Assembly (NCBI GenBank): GCA_021820665.1
Contig: JAKADK010000002.1
Span: forward strand, 1-64,000
Reading direction: 5' to 3'
DNA length: 64,000 nt
Source of the DNA: Actinomycetes bacterium
GTDB lineage: Bacteria > Actinomycetota > Acidimicrobiia > Acidimicrobiales > RAAP-2
Part shown: one piece after another, positions 33,690 to 43,002 of the stretch
How positions within the stretch are numbered: the stretch's first letter is position 1
Layout: every line of letters starts with the position of its first letter
Program-made: the position numbers and the translations under genes
Notes under the pieces: generated by a model
The model's input: only the letters and a program-made list of their open reading frames with translations
Databases searched by the model: none
What the model was told of the DNA's origin: nothing

Positions 33690-34681
33690 CGTGCCGTCCC
33701 CGTCGCACCGGCGCCCACCGGGGCCGGCGGCATCGCCCCCACGGTGGCCACGCAGGTCCGGGCCGCTTCCAGCGCCAGGGCCGGACCGCCGAGGAGCCAC
33801 CCGGCGGCGAAGGCGTCGCCCGCGCCCGTCGTGTCGCGGACGGTCGCCGCCCGAAGAGCGTCGGACCGGTGCTCCCCCTCCCCGTCGATGAGCACGTAGC
33901 CAGCGGCCCCGAGCTTCACCACGGCCTGGTCCACGGCCAGCGGCCCGGCGGCGGCGTGCTCCGCGGCGTTGGCGAAGACGAGGGTGGCGCCACAGGCCTC
34001 GACGGCCCGCCGCACGGCGGCCCGCCCCACCGCGGCCACGAGCACCGCCGACGACAGGTCGACGCTGACGACGGCGCCGGCCCTGCGGGCCCGCTCACCG
34101 GCGGTGATCGCCACGGACGAGGAGTGCTCCCCAAAGAGGGCGTAGCCCGACAGGTGGAGCCACGCGCTGCGTTCGAACCAGGCGTCCTCCACCTCCAGCC
34201 CGGCGAGGTCCGCGCCGGCCCCGCGGTCTGACACCATGCTCCGCTTCCCGTCGGGCGTCACCATCGACGCCACGATGCCTGTCCTCCCCCCGCGCGCCCC
34301 GACCACCTCGACGCCGGCGTCGGCCAGCATCGTGGACACGAGCGAGCCGGCCCGGTCGTCACCAAGCCTGGTGACCAGCCGGGCACGCCCTCCCAGCGCC
34401 ACGTACCAGGCCGCCACGTTCGCCGCCTGGCCACCGGCCGACAGCGTGATCCCACCAGGCACGTCGTCGTCGGCCACCGGCAGCCGGGAGAGCTCCACGA
34501 CCACGTCCATCGCCGCGTCCCCGAACGTGCAGAGCAGGTCCGGTCCCGAAGGCTCGTCCGGGCCGGTCGGAGCCGGGGTCGGAGCCGGGGTTGGACCGGC
34601 CCTCCCCTCACCCGACGGCGGTCCGTCCCGCCGTGCGGGACGGGAGGGCACCGGACCGTTCAACCGGGCGCCGTGGTTCAA
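33686..34681 (-). CDS. PfkB carbohydrate kinase, possibly pseudouridine kinase
   Basis: The protein has up to 331 residues. Core motifs: FGDAAMDVVVELSRLP, GGQAANVAAWYVALGG, WLHLSGYALFG and VRDTTGAGDAFAAGWLLGG. The upstream boundary is uncertain: TTG 34681 would overlap the nucleoside hydrolase stop by 4 bp, but the first 45 residues are Pro/Ala/Arg-rich and outside the family core. It is two genes from psuG. PsuG works with a PfkB kinase that makes pseudouridine-5'-phosphate, so PsuK is the favoured guess; ribokinase or another nucleoside kinase is possible. Confidence 0.8.
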   Translation of the reverse strand: MNHGARLNGPVPSRPARRDGPPSGEGRAGPTPAPTPAPTGPDEPSGPDLLCTFGDAAMDVVVELSRLPVADDDVPGGITLSAGGQAANVAAWYVALGGRARLVTRLGDDRAGSLVSTMLADAGVEVVGARGGRTGIVASMVTPDGKRSMVSDRGAGADLAGLEVEDAWFERSAWLHLSGYALFGEHSSSVAITAGERARRAGAVVSVDLSSAVLVAAVGRAAVRRAVEACGATLVFANAAEHAAAGPLAVDQAVVKLGAAGYVLIDGEGEHRSDALRAATVRDTTGAGDAFAAGWLLGGPALALEAARTCVATVGAMPPAPVGAGATGTAR

Positions 34682-35613
34682 CCGAGCGCCGCGATCGCCG
34701 CGACGAGGGTGTCGAACAGTGCGTCACGACGCACCGAGACCCCGACGTCGTGCCGGCTGTCCTCGCCGTCGTCGACGAACGCCGTCACCGTCATCCCGCT
34801 GGTGTGGGCACCGCACGTCTCGACCACTACGTGTGCCGCTCGGGTGCCGAACAGCTCGGGATCGGCGACGTAGGCCACCGCGCAGGCGTCGTGGACAGGG
34901 GGATCGTCCATCCGCTGCTCACGGCGGTAGGTGCTCCGGAAGAACTCCAGGAGCTGTCCGGCGAAGACGCCGAGCGGCGACCCGATGGCCGAGACCCGCC
35001 CCTGGGCCTCTTCGGAGCACCCGGCCTGGTGGGTGACGTCGAGACCCATCATCGTGACCCGCCACGGGGCGTCGAAGACGACGGCGGCGGCCTCCGGGTC
35101 GACGTAGATGTTGAACTCCGCCGCCGGCGTCACGTTCCCCCGGCCGTAGGCCCCGCCCATGATCACGATCTCCCGCGCCGCCCCGGCCATCGCCGGCTCT
35201 CTCCTGAGCGCCAGCGCGATGTTCGTGAGCGGCCCGGTCGCCACGATCGTCACCTCCCCGGGTGACGCCATGACCTCTTCGACGAGGAAGTCGCAGGCAT
35301 GGCCGGGGCGGGGGTGCACGGTCGGCGTCACTGGCGGCGGGCCGTCCAGGCCGCTCGCCCCGTGGATCTCAGGTGCGACCCGCAGCGGGCGGAGGAGGGG
35401 ACGGCTGGCACCACGCACGATCGGTGTCCCGGTGAGCCCGGCCACCGTGGCGACCGCGCACGCGTTTCGGGTGGTCTTCTCCACCGTCTGGTTGCCGGCG
35501 ACGGTGGTGATCCCGACGAGATCGACCCGGGGATCGCCGGCCGCCAGCATGATGGCCAACGCGTCGTCGTGACCCGGATCGCAGTCGAGGATGATGCGGC
35601 GGAGGTTGGCCAC
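34678..35613 (-). CDS. Inosine/uridine-preferring nucleoside hydrolase
   Basis: The protein has 311 residues from GTG 35613. RRIILDCDPGHDDALAIMLA carries the Ca2+-binding DxDxxxDD motif; GITTVAGNQTVEKTTRNA, VATGPLTNIALALRREP and MGGAYGRGNVTPAAEFNIYVDPEAA complete the active site. It hydrolyses ribonucleosides to base and ribose, giving substrate for the ribokinase. It is flanked by psuG (8-bp gap) and the PfkB gene (4-bp overlap) in one operon. Confidence 0.9.
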   Translation of the reverse strand: MANLRRIILDCDPGHDDALAIMLAAGDPRVDLVGITTVAGNQTVEKTTRNACAVATVAGLTGTPIVRGASRPLLRPLRVAPEIHGASGLDGPPPVTPTVHPRPGHACDFLVEEVMASPGEVTIVATGPLTNIALALRREPAMAGAAREIVIMGGAYGRGNVTPAAEFNIYVDPEAAAVVFDAPWRVTMMGLDVTHQAGCSEEAQGRVSAIGSPLGVFAGQLLEFFRSTYRREQRMDDPPVHDACAVAYVADPELFGTRAAHVVVETCGAHTSGMTVTAFVDDGEDSRHDVGVSVRRDALFDTLVAAIAALG

Positions 35614-35621
35614 TGCGACAC

Positions 35622-36641
35622 TCAGGCGCCCCGGGGGCCGGCGGCGGGCCCTCCACCGTCGCCCGGACCGACACTGGTGGCGGCGCGGGCGGCGCGGGCG
35701 GCGCGGCCGGCGCATGCCACGGCGATGGCAGTACCGAGAGCCACGTTCCCCCGCACGGCGGCGAGGTTGGCCTCGACCGAGGCCCCCCCGGTACGGCGCG
35801 CCATGAAGTCGAGGAGGAAGGGGGTGAGGGCCTGCCCGCCGATCCCCTGGTCCGCCGCGGCCGCCAGCGCCTCGGCCAGCGCGGCGTCGTGCAGCTCCGG
35901 GTCGAGCTGGCGGTCTTCGGGCACCGGGTTGGCCACGACCAGCGCGGTCTCCGGCCCCCCGAGCACCTCTCGGAAGGCCATGACCTCGGCGATCTGCTCG
36001 GGCGACTCCACGGTCCAGTCCACGGGATGTCCGGAGCTGGTGACGTAGAAGCCGGGGAACATCGGGGTCCGGTACCCGACGACGGCGACGTTGAGCGTCT
36101 CCAGCCGCTGCAGGGTGGCAGCGATGTCGAGGATGGACTTCACCCCGGAGGAGACGACGGTGAGGCGGGTCCGGCTGAGCATGGCCAGATCGGCGGACTC
36201 GTCCCACGACTCCGTCCACCCCCGGTGGACGCCACCCAGCCCGCCGGTGGCAAAGACCCTGATGCCGGCGCGGGCAGCCAGGAAGCTGACGGCGGAGACC
36301 GTGGTCCCCCCACTCGCCCCGGTGGCCAGCGCCAGGGAAATATCGCGGAAGCCGAGCTTGCGCATCGTCGTCTCTGACGCCACCCGCTCGAGCTCGTCCT
36401 TGTCCAACCCGATCCGGACGACCCCGTCGAGCACGGCGATGGTGGCCGGGCAGCCCCCTCCGTCCCGGACAATCCGCTCGAGCTCCCGGGCCACCTCGAG
36501 GTTCCGCGGGCGGGGCAGCCCGTGGGAGATGATCGTCGACTCCAGTGCCACGACCGGCGCTCCGGCCCGGAGGGCGTCACCCACCTCCCCGGCGACAGCC
36601 ACACCTCCGTTGATCCCGGTTCCCGGGGAACGCATGCTCAT
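35622..36641 (-). CDS. psuG: Pseudouridine-5'-phosphate glycosidase
   Basis: The protein has 339 residues. APVVALESTIISHGLPRP, GCPATIAVLDGVVRIGL, FATGGLGGVHRG, DLAMLSRTRLTVVSSGVKSILDI and PMFPGFYVTSSGHPVDW are diagnostic for PsuG. The enzyme splits pseudouridine-5'-phosphate into uracil and ribose-5-phosphate, opening the C-C glycosidic bond. The uracil could enter the ring-degradation operon at 42-48 kb. The C-terminal 25 residues are Ala/Arg/Gly-rich. Confidence 0.95.
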   Translation of the reverse strand: MSMRSPGTGINGGVAVAGEVGDALRAGAPVVALESTIISHGLPRPRNLEVARELERIVRDGGGCPATIAVLDGVVRIGLDKDELERVASETTMRKLGFRDISLALATGASGGTTVSAVSFLAARAGIRVFATGGLGGVHRGWTESWDESADLAMLSRTRLTVVSSGVKSILDIAATLQRLETLNVAVVGYRTPMFPGFYVTSSGHPVDWTVESPEQIAEVMAFREVLGGPETALVVANPVPEDRQLDPELHDAALAEALAAAADQGIGGQALTPFLLDFMARRTGGASVEANLAAVRGNVALGTAIAVACAGRAARAARAATSVGPGDGGGPAAGPRGA

Positions 36642-36678
36642 CGGACCCGACCTCTCTCGCTCGCCTCGACCGCCTCGG

Positions 36679-37599
36679 TCACTCCCGCAGCTCCGCGAAC
36701 GCGCCCTCGGCGGCGCTCCCCGCCTGAGGCCACCGCCACCCGGCGAACCACAGGGCGAGGACGGTCACGATGTAGGGCATCATCTGGATGAACTCCAGGG
36801 GCAGGCCGAAGATGGCGTGGATCTGGCTGAAGATACCGAGCGCCGTGGCGATCCCGAAGATGAACGATGCCAGCACGACGCCCCACGGCGCCTCCCGTCC
36901 GAACAGCACGGCCGTGAAGGCCACGTAGCCGACCCCCGCCGTCATGTCGTAGGAGAATGCGTGGAGGGAGCCGACGGAAAGCTCGCTCCCCCCGATGGCG
37001 CACATGGCGCCGGTGATGCACAGGGCGCCGAGCTGGACCAGACGCACGCGGACACCAGCCGCCTTGGCGGCGAAGGGGTACTGCCCGGATGCCGACACCC
37101 GAAGGCCGAAGTTGGTCCGGCGGGCCACCACCCACACGACGAAGGCGGCCACGGGAAGAAGGTAGACGAGGAGGGAGAGCGAGCTCAACATCGACAGCGG
37201 GCCCGTGGCGGTGCCCGAGACGGGCGCACCGATGATGGCGTTGGCGCTGACTGCGCCCGAGGTGTGGAAGATGGCGCCCTGGAGAAAACTGGTCCCCCCG
37301 ACACCGATCCCGACCAAGCCGAGCCCGGCGATGATGGCGTTCGCCTTCAAGATCACCACCACGAACCAGAACACGACGGACACGAGCACGCACACGGCCA
37401 TGGCGAGGAGGATCCCGGTCCAGGCCGAGCCGAGCGCGATGGCGCCACCGATCGACGCGAACGCCCCGATGAGCATCAGGCCCTCCAGGCCGAGCTGGTA
37501 GATGCCCGCCCGGTGGGCGAACAGGCACCCGAGCGCCGCCCACAGGATCGGCGTCGTGCCCAGGAGCACGCTGTTGACGAACGTGTAGACCTCGTTCAT
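36679..37599 (-). CDS. ABC transporter permease, nucleoside-type (second permease)
   Basis: The protein has 306 residues from ATG 37599, which overlaps the upstream permease by 4 bp. About eight membrane helices are visible. MNEVYTFVNSVLLGTTPILWAALGCLFAHRAGIYQLGLEGLML is typical of the BmpC/YufQ-type permeases (BPD_transp_2 family) of guanosine/nucleoside importers. It pairs with the 37596-38765 permease. Confidence 0.9.
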   Translation of the reverse strand: MNEVYTFVNSVLLGTTPILWAALGCLFAHRAGIYQLGLEGLMLIGAFASIGGAIALGSAWTGILLAMAVCVLVSVVFWFVVVILKANAIIAGLGLVGIGVGGTSFLQGAIFHTSGAVSANAIIGAPVSGTATGPLSMLSSLSLLVYLLPVAAFVVWVVARRTNFGLRVSASGQYPFAAKAAGVRVRLVQLGALCITGAMCAIGGSELSVGSLHAFSYDMTAGVGYVAFTAVLFGREAPWGVVLASFIFGIATALGIFSQIHAIFGLPLEFIQMMPYIVTVLALWFAGWRWPQAGSAAEGAFAELRE

Positions 37600-38765
37600 A
37601 CCGGAGTCCCCACTGATCCAGGGCTGGCGGCGGGCGTGCCGCGCTGCCGTTCGTCGGCGTCCGGCGGCGCCCCGCTGGGGACCGGCACCTCGTCGCCGCG
37701 GTGGCCGGGACGCGGGCCACCCCGCACGCGCTGGGCCAGGCCCTGTGACCACCGACCCCAGCCCACCTTGGCCGTGACGACGAAGGACACGAGACCCGTG
37801 AGGAAGACGAGCGAGGTGCTCGGCAGGCCGGTGGCGATGGGCAGGTACAGGCTGGCCGCCGTCAGCCCCCCGAAGACCAGGGCGGCGACGAGCACGCCCC
37901 CGACGGCGAGCACGCCGACCAACGCGACGAGGATGGCGGTGAGACCGATGTTGGGGTCATAACCGCTCGAGATGCTCCCGAGCGGGCCCAGGATCTCGAT
38001 GGCGCCACCGAGGCCGGCGGTGAAGCCGGTGATGGCGAAGGTCGCCAGGCCGATCTGGCGGATCTCGACACCCTGCACCTCGGCCATGACCGGGTTCCTA
38101 CCGATCAGGGCGATCTCGAACCCGAAGCGGGTGCGTCGCAGGAGCCACCACACCGCGGCACCGACGAGGAGGACGCCGAGCACCACGCCGATGCCGATCC
38201 CGGAGGCCGGGGTCACCCGGACCGCATTGGGCACCGAGGTCGTGACCGCCACCTGCCCGGCACCGGCGCTCGACTTGAGGGGGCCGACGGCAACGTAGGT
38301 GACCAGGTACTCGGCGATGAAGCTGAACATGAGGGTGCCGATGACCTCGTTCACGTTGAAGTAGACGCGCAGCAGCCCGGGGAGGATCGACCACACCATG
38401 CCCGCCACCGCTCCGGCCAGGATGGCCAGCATGGCCACGATCGGCCCTCCGAGCGAGGTCGGCAGGGTGAGGCCGACGTAGAGGGAGACGATCCCTCCGG
38501 CATAGAACTGCCCCTGGGCGCCGGCGTTGAAGAAACCGCCCCGGAAGCTGACGACCACCCCGATGGCGATGAAGGCCAGGGGGAGGGCGTAGCGGAGCGT
38601 GAGCGCCAGCGACCCGGGCCCGGTGATGGCCCCGGTCACCACCCCGCTCGCCGTGCCGCCGGCGGAGAACCCGCCGGCCTGGAAGGTGATGGCCGCCAGG
38701 GCCAGGCCCACCAGCAGCGCCACGCCGCTGCGACCGACGCTGCCCAGCCCGTTGCGCCAGTTCAC
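37596..38765 (-). CDS. ABC transporter permease, nucleoside-type (first permease)
   Basis: The protein has 389 residues from GTG 38765 (4-bp overlap with the ATPase gene). Hydrophobic helices start at residue 13. RYALPLAFIAIGVVVSFRGGFFNAGAQGQFYAGG and FNVNEVIGTLMFSFIAEYLV are signatures of YufP-type permeases. The C-terminal 45 residues (after KVGWGRWSQGLAQRVRGG) are charged and Pro-rich, probably cytoplasmic. Confidence 0.9.
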   Translation of the reverse strand: MNWRNGLGSVGRSGVALLVGLALAAITFQAGGFSAGGTASGVVTGAITGPGSLALTLRYALPLAFIAIGVVVSFRGGFFNAGAQGQFYAGGIVSLYVGLTLPTSLGGPIVAMLAILAGAVAGMVWSILPGLLRVYFNVNEVIGTLMFSFIAEYLVTYVAVGPLKSSAGAGQVAVTTSVPNAVRVTPASGIGIGVVLGVLLVGAAVWWLLRRTRFGFEIALIGRNPVMAEVQGVEIRQIGLATFAITGFTAGLGGAIEILGPLGSISSGYDPNIGLTAILVALVGVLAVGGVLVAALVFGGLTAASLYLPIATGLPSTSLVFLTGLVSFVVTAKVGWGRWSQGLAQRVRGGPRPGHRGDEVPVPSGAPPDADERQRGTPAASPGSVGTPV

Positions 38766-40393
38766 GACGCCGCCCCCACGACCATGGCATGACCGAGCAT
38801 CGTCCGGTCGTAGGGAGGACGGAGCTCCTCGACGCGCTCCCCGTCGAGGATGACCACGATCCGATCGGAGAGCGCGAACAGCTCGTCGAGGTCGGACGAG
38901 ACGAGGAGGACGCCGACCCCCTGGCGGCGCGCCCGGCGCAACGCTTCCCACACGAGCTCGGTGCCCCCCAGGTCCAGTCCCTGGGTCGGTTGCTCGGCCA
39001 CGATGACCCGGGCGTCGTCGTCGACCTCCCGAGCCAGGACGACGCGCTGCAGGTTGCCGCCGGAGAGCTCCCGCATGGCCTGGTCACTGGCGGCGTACCG
39101 GACCTGCCACCGCTGGAGGCGCTCCTCTCCCCGCTTGCGCAGCCTGCGTTCGGACAAGAAGCCCCGGCGGACCACCCCGGACACCCCGTAGCCAGACGAC
39201 ACGGGTGCCGCCATGGCGTTCACCCACAGCGAGCTCGACAGCGACACCGCTCTCGACTGCCGGTCGGCAGGGATGTAGCGCAGGCCGAGCCGGCGGCGAG
39301 CGGCGATCCGGAGCCCGGAGGCGTCCGCGCCGCCGAGGACCACCCGACCCTCCCGCGGTGCCAACAGCCCCACCACCACGTCCACCAACGCCTGCTGGCC
39401 GTTGCCCTCCACGCCGGCGATCCCGACGATCTCGCCCGGGAAGACCTCCACCGAGAACGACCGCAGGCCACGGCGGCCCTCTACCGAGCTGACCGACACG
39501 TCCTGCACCCGCAACACGGCCGCCTCCGACGTGTCGCGCTGGTCCCTGCCAGGCAGTCCGCCGCTCTCTACCGACGTCGCGTTCCCCGACGCGGTTGCAC
39601 CGGTCAGGCCCTCCGGGGCGTCGGCGAGGCCCATGGCCACGGCCGAGGCGCCGGTCACGACCTGCTCGCTCGAAGCGCCCATGATCAGCCGGGCGATCTC
39701 GTCGTCATCGATGGTCCCCATGGCCGTCGGCGGCAGGACGACCTTCCCGCCGGCGAGCACGGCCACGGTGCCTGCCAGCTCGCGCACCTGGCGGAGCTTG
39801 TGCATCACGACGAGGAAGGTGATGCCCTGGGCGGCCAGTGCCCGGAGCCGGTCGAACAGCCCGGCGATGGCCTCGGGCGGGAGGACGGCGGTGGGCTCGT
39901 CGAGCACGATCACCCGGCTGCCGCTGGAGAGCGCCCGGGTGATCTCGACAGCCTGTTGCTGCTCGGGTGCGAGGTCGCGGATAAGGACCTTCGGGGAAAC
40001 GGTGAACCCCAGCTCCTCCAGCTGGTCCGCCCACCGCCGCTCCATCCGACCCCGCTGGAACAACCCACCGCGCGCCGTGCCCGGCCGGAAGAGCTGGAGC
40101 GCCTCGGCCACGGTGAACTGCGGCGGGAGCGCGAAGGTCTGGTGGACCAGCTCGACGCCCTCGCGCCGGCGCCCTTGAGCGGTCGCCGGGTACGCCGTGC
40201 CCTCGATGATCACCTCGCCCCGTTCGGCCCGGATGAGGCCGGCAAGGACCCGGCACAGAGTCGTCTTCCCCGCCCCGTTCTGGCCGGCCACGGCGTGGAT
40301 CGCTCCTGCCTCCTCCCACGACAGGCTCACCCCGTCGAGGGCAACGGTCGTCCCGAAGTCGACACGCACGTCGTTGCACCCGAGGACGATCAC
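38762..40393 (-). CDS. ABC transporter double-ATPase subunit, nucleoside importer
   Basis: The protein has 543 residues and two nucleotide-binding domains. The first has Walker A GQNGAGKT (37-44), LAPEQQQAVEITRAL and VIVLDEPTAVLPPEA. The second has GVEGNGQQALVD in place of a normal Walker A (no Lys-Thr), LSGGNLQRVVLAREVDDD and VIVAEQPTQGLDLGG. The degenerate second Walker A is usual for sugar/nucleoside-type double ATPases. It energises import with the two permeases and the BMP lipoprotein. Confidence 0.9.
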   Translation of the reverse strand: MIVLGCNDVRVDFGTTVALDGVSLSWEEAGAIHAVAGQNGAGKTTLCRVLAGLIRAERGEVIIEGTAYPATAQGRRREGVELVHQTFALPPQFTVAEALQLFRPGTARGGLFQRGRMERRWADQLEELGFTVSPKVLIRDLAPEQQQAVEITRALSSGSRVIVLDEPTAVLPPEAIAGLFDRLRALAAQGITFLVVMHKLRQVRELAGTVAVLAGGKVVLPPTAMGTIDDDEIARLIMGASSEQVVTGASAVAMGLADAPEGLTGATASGNATSVESGGLPGRDQRDTSEAAVLRVQDVSVSSVEGRRGLRSFSVEVFPGEIVGIAGVEGNGQQALVDVVVGLLAPREGRVVLGGADASGLRIAARRRLGLRYIPADRQSRAVSLSSSLWVNAMAAPVSSGYGVSGVVRRGFLSERRLRKRGEERLQRWQVRYAASDQAMRELSGGNLQRVVLAREVDDDARVIVAEQPTQGLDLGGTELVWEALRRARRQGVGVLLVSSDLDELFALSDRIVVILDGERVEELRPPYDRTMLGHAMVVGAAS

Positions 40394-40617
40394 GAGGAAA
40401 GGCCCTCAGGGCTCCCCGGACGGGGCGACCGGCTCATGGCGCCCTCACGGCGCGGCACGCTCACCGCACCACGCCGGCGCGGCCGGAGCCCCGGCCGGGG
40501 CACGGGCCCCCGCCGGGGCTCCTGGGGCAGGCAGCGACCCGGCGCCACCGGCGACCGCACGACCTGGCATCGCCCGCAGACGGCGCCGAGTCGATACCCC
40601 GGGAACGAGGGAGGCCA

Positions 40618-41742
40618 TCAGGGAATGGCACTCGTGTTCACCGGGATCTTCAGGGTCCCCGCCGAATAGGCCGCCTCGGCCGCCTGCATCTTCTTCAGCC
40701 CCGCCGTGAAGCGGGCCCCCACCGCCGCCGGCGCCGACGTGGCGAACACCGGGCTCGGCGTGTAACCGGTGACCTTGTCCTTCATGCCCTGCTCGATGGC
40801 CTGTCCGGCCAACGACCACGTGGGTTGCATCGCCGATGCCAGCTGGAGCGCCAGCGACGTCCCGAACTGGAGGATGGCCGATCCCAGGATCAGGCTGGGC
40901 GCCTGCTTGTAGGCGGTGGGGTCGGAGTCGTAGCTCATGTAGAGCTTGTGCGCCTCCGCCGACTTGAGCACGCCGAGGTCCGTGGCCGAGGCGTCCGTCT
41001 GGATCACGTCGACACCGGAGCCGTACATGCTGTCGGCCACCTGCTGGCCACCGTTCGGGTCCGTGTAGGAGCCCACGAACGCGCCGGACACCGAGATCGC
41101 AGGGTTGACCGACTTTGCACCAGCGGCGAGCGCCCAATAGTCCTCGTTGATCGCGGGATTCGCCGCACCACCGATGTACCCGATCTTGTTGGTGGTCGTA
41201 ATGTGGGCCGCCAGGATACCGGCGAAGTACATGCCCTCGTAGAACTTGTACCCGACGGTCACGACATTGGGGATCGCCGGGGTGAACGGCGTGCCGTAGA
41301 TCCAGATGAACCTGGTCTTCGGGTGGGCCTTTGCCGCCGCTTGCAAGGGAGTACCCATCTCCGGGAAGCACGTGGCCACCACGTCGTAGGACGCGGCCAG
41401 CAGGTCGAGGGTGGACGTGTAGCTCGAGGGGTCGCTCACGAAGACGTATCGGGTCTTGGCACCGTACTTCTTCCCGGCCGCGTCCATGGCCGCGATCATG
41501 TCGAGGACCGGCGGATCACCGCCGGAGCTCTGCGGACTGACGAAGGCGATCGACGACGGCGCCGACGACGACGGCTTCGACTTCGTGGTCGCCGTCGACT
41601 TCGTGCTGGAGCTACAGGCGGCGAGCAACTCGGGGAACAACGCCGGCGCCGCGACGCCGGCCACCGTCACCAGGCCGGCCTTCCGCAGGAACGATCGCCT
41701 GGACTCGGTCGGCGGAGCTACTTCGAAGGAACCCTCGGTCAT
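40618..41742 (-). CDS. BMP-family substrate-binding lipoprotein
   Basis: The protein has 374 residues. RRSFLRKAGLVTVAGVAA is a twin-arginine signal and LLAACSSS a lipobox, so it is probably a Tat-exported lipoprotein anchored outside the membrane. The BMP/PnrA fold is clear (IAFVSPQSSGGDPPVLDMIAAMD, VVATCFPEMGTPLQAAAKAHP, GYKFYEGMYFAGILAAHITTTNKIGYIGG, GVDVIQTDASATDLG). BMP proteins bind purine or other nucleosides. It is the first gene of the importer operon, 224 bp ahead of the ATPase gene. Confidence 0.9.
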   Translation of the reverse strand: MTEGSFEVAPPTESRRSFLRKAGLVTVAGVAAPALFPELLAACSSSTKSTATTKSKPSSSAPSSIAFVSPQSSGGDPPVLDMIAAMDAAGKKYGAKTRYVFVSDPSSYTSTLDLLAASYDVVATCFPEMGTPLQAAAKAHPKTRFIWIYGTPFTPAIPNVVTVGYKFYEGMYFAGILAAHITTTNKIGYIGGAANPAINEDYWALAAGAKSVNPAISVSGAFVGSYTDPNGGQQVADSMYGSGVDVIQTDASATDLGVLKSAEAHKLYMSYDSDPTAYKQAPSLILGSAILQFGTSLALQLASAMQPTWSLAGQAIEQGMKDKVTGYTPSPVFATSAPAAVGARFTAGLKKMQAAEAAYSAGTLKIPVNTSAIP

Positions 41743-41775
41743 GGGATGACTACCTCTCTATGAGTACCTGAACTG

Positions 41776-41806
41776 ATAGTGGAACAAATCTGTAACCTGT
41801 TGTCAA
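41776..41806 (-). promoter_or_regulatory. Candidate promoter of the nucleoside importer operon
   Basis: The 41743-41958 gap is markedly AT-rich for this genome. On the minus strand TTGACA (41806-41801) is followed after 19 bases by CACTAT (41781-41776), about 34 bases before the BMP start. The spacing is slightly long, so the -10 element is tentative. Confidence 0.4.
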
Positions 41807-41958
41807 GCATTTAGTAAGATTAGGCGGTCTATCTTCGCTCTTCAGTCGAAATATGACGCGCGTTTCTACCAAGCCAGTATGTCAATGAGATGCGGGGAAT
41901 ATTCGCACCATTGTTGCGGCCCGACACAGCCGATCGACGGCCTCTCTCCTCCTTGCGC

Positions 41959-42963
41959 TCACGCGAGATCGACGTGCCCGATCACCTCGTTCCCGTACGC
42001 CTCGATGGTGCCCACCGGGTCGTCGTGCATGAGGTAGAGCGCGAACTGGTCTGCGCCCAGGCCTCGGAGCTCCATCAGCCGCTCGCGGTGGCGCTCGGGT
42101 GGCCCAAGAAGGCAGAACCGGTCGACGATCTCGTCGGGGACGAACTCGGTGTCGGGGTTCCCGGCCTTCCCGTGGTGGCTGTAGTCATAGCCTCGCCGGT
42201 CCTTGATGTAGTCGGTCAGGGCCACCGGCACCGACCCGGAGGTCTCCCCGTAGCGAGCCACGATGTCGGCCACGTGGTTGCCGACCATCCCGCCGAACCA
42301 GCGCACCTGGTCCCGCTGGTGCGCGAGGTCGTCCCCCACGTAGGCGGGGGCGGCCACGCAGACCGTGAAGGCGTCCCGGTCGCGACCGGTGGACCGCAGC
42401 GCGTCGAGCGTCGACGCCACGGCCCATTCGACGACGAAGGGGTCGGCCAGCTGCAAGATGAGGCCGTCGGCGTCGGTGCCGGCCATGGCCAGCGCTTTCG
42501 GGCCGTAGGCGCCCATCCACATCTCGAGCGTGCCCTCGGTCACCCAGGGGATCCGCACGGTCGTGCCGTGGACGCTCGCCTCCCGGCCCTCGGCCAGGTC
42601 CTTCACGACCCGCATGCACTCCCGGAGCGTCGCCAGCTTCGCCGGGCCACCCCCGGTCACCCGCACGGCGGAGTCACCCCGGCCGATGCCACAGACGGTG
42701 CGTGGCCCGAACATCTCGTTCAACGTGGCGAACAACGACGCCGTGACCGTCCAGTCACGGGTGAGCGGGTTGGTCACCATGGGGCCCACCATGATGCGGT
42801 CCGTGGCCTGGAGGATCTGGGAGTAGATCACGAAGGGCTCTTCCCAGAGCACGCAGGAGTCGAAGGTCCACAGGTGGGTGAACCCGGCGTCCTCCGCCAG
42901 CTTCGCCAGCTCCACCACCCGGCTGGCCGGGGGGTTGGTCTGGAGCACAAGTCCGATGTCCAC
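41959..42963 (-). CDS. LLM-class oxidoreductase, TIGR03842/CPS_4043-like
   Basis: The protein has 334 residues. MDIGLVLQTNPPASRVVELAKLAEDAGFTHLWTFDSCVLWEEPFVIY and VCGIGRGDSAVRVTGGGPAKL are nearly identical to the pattern I know for TIGR03842 proteins. They are luciferase-like flavoproteins grouped with F420-dependent enzymes, and they often neighbour dihydropyrimidinase genes. Cofactor (F420 or FMN) cannot be told here. It is downstream of hydA with a 39-bp gap. It may reduce the pyrimidine ring, since no classical dihydropyrimidine dehydrogenase is encoded in the window. Confidence 0.85.
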   Translation of the reverse strand: MDIGLVLQTNPPASRVVELAKLAEDAGFTHLWTFDSCVLWEEPFVIYSQILQATDRIMVGPMVTNPLTRDWTVTASLFATLNEMFGPRTVCGIGRGDSAVRVTGGGPAKLATLRECMRVVKDLAEGREASVHGTTVRIPWVTEGTLEMWMGAYGPKALAMAGTDADGLILQLADPFVVEWAVASTLDALRSTGRDRDAFTVCVAAPAYVGDDLAHQRDQVRWFGGMVGNHVADIVARYGETSGSVPVALTDYIKDRRGYDYSHHGKAGNPDTEFVPDEIVDRFCLLGPPERHRERLMELRGLGADQFALYLMHDDPVGTIEAYGNEVIGHVDLA

Positions 42964-43002
42964 GTCAGGCTCCCTTCGGTCCGGTCGTCACGACACCTCC
43001 GC

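Noticed and set aside
34561-34600. GCCGGGGTCGGA-type repeat as an operator
   Set aside because: It lies in the low-complexity N-terminal coding part of the PfkB gene and looks like simple repeat expansion.
35614-36220. Long upstream extension of the nucleoside hydrolase frame to 36219
   Set aside because: It overlaps psuG in another frame and has no hydrolase similarity; the family motif starts right after GTG 35613.
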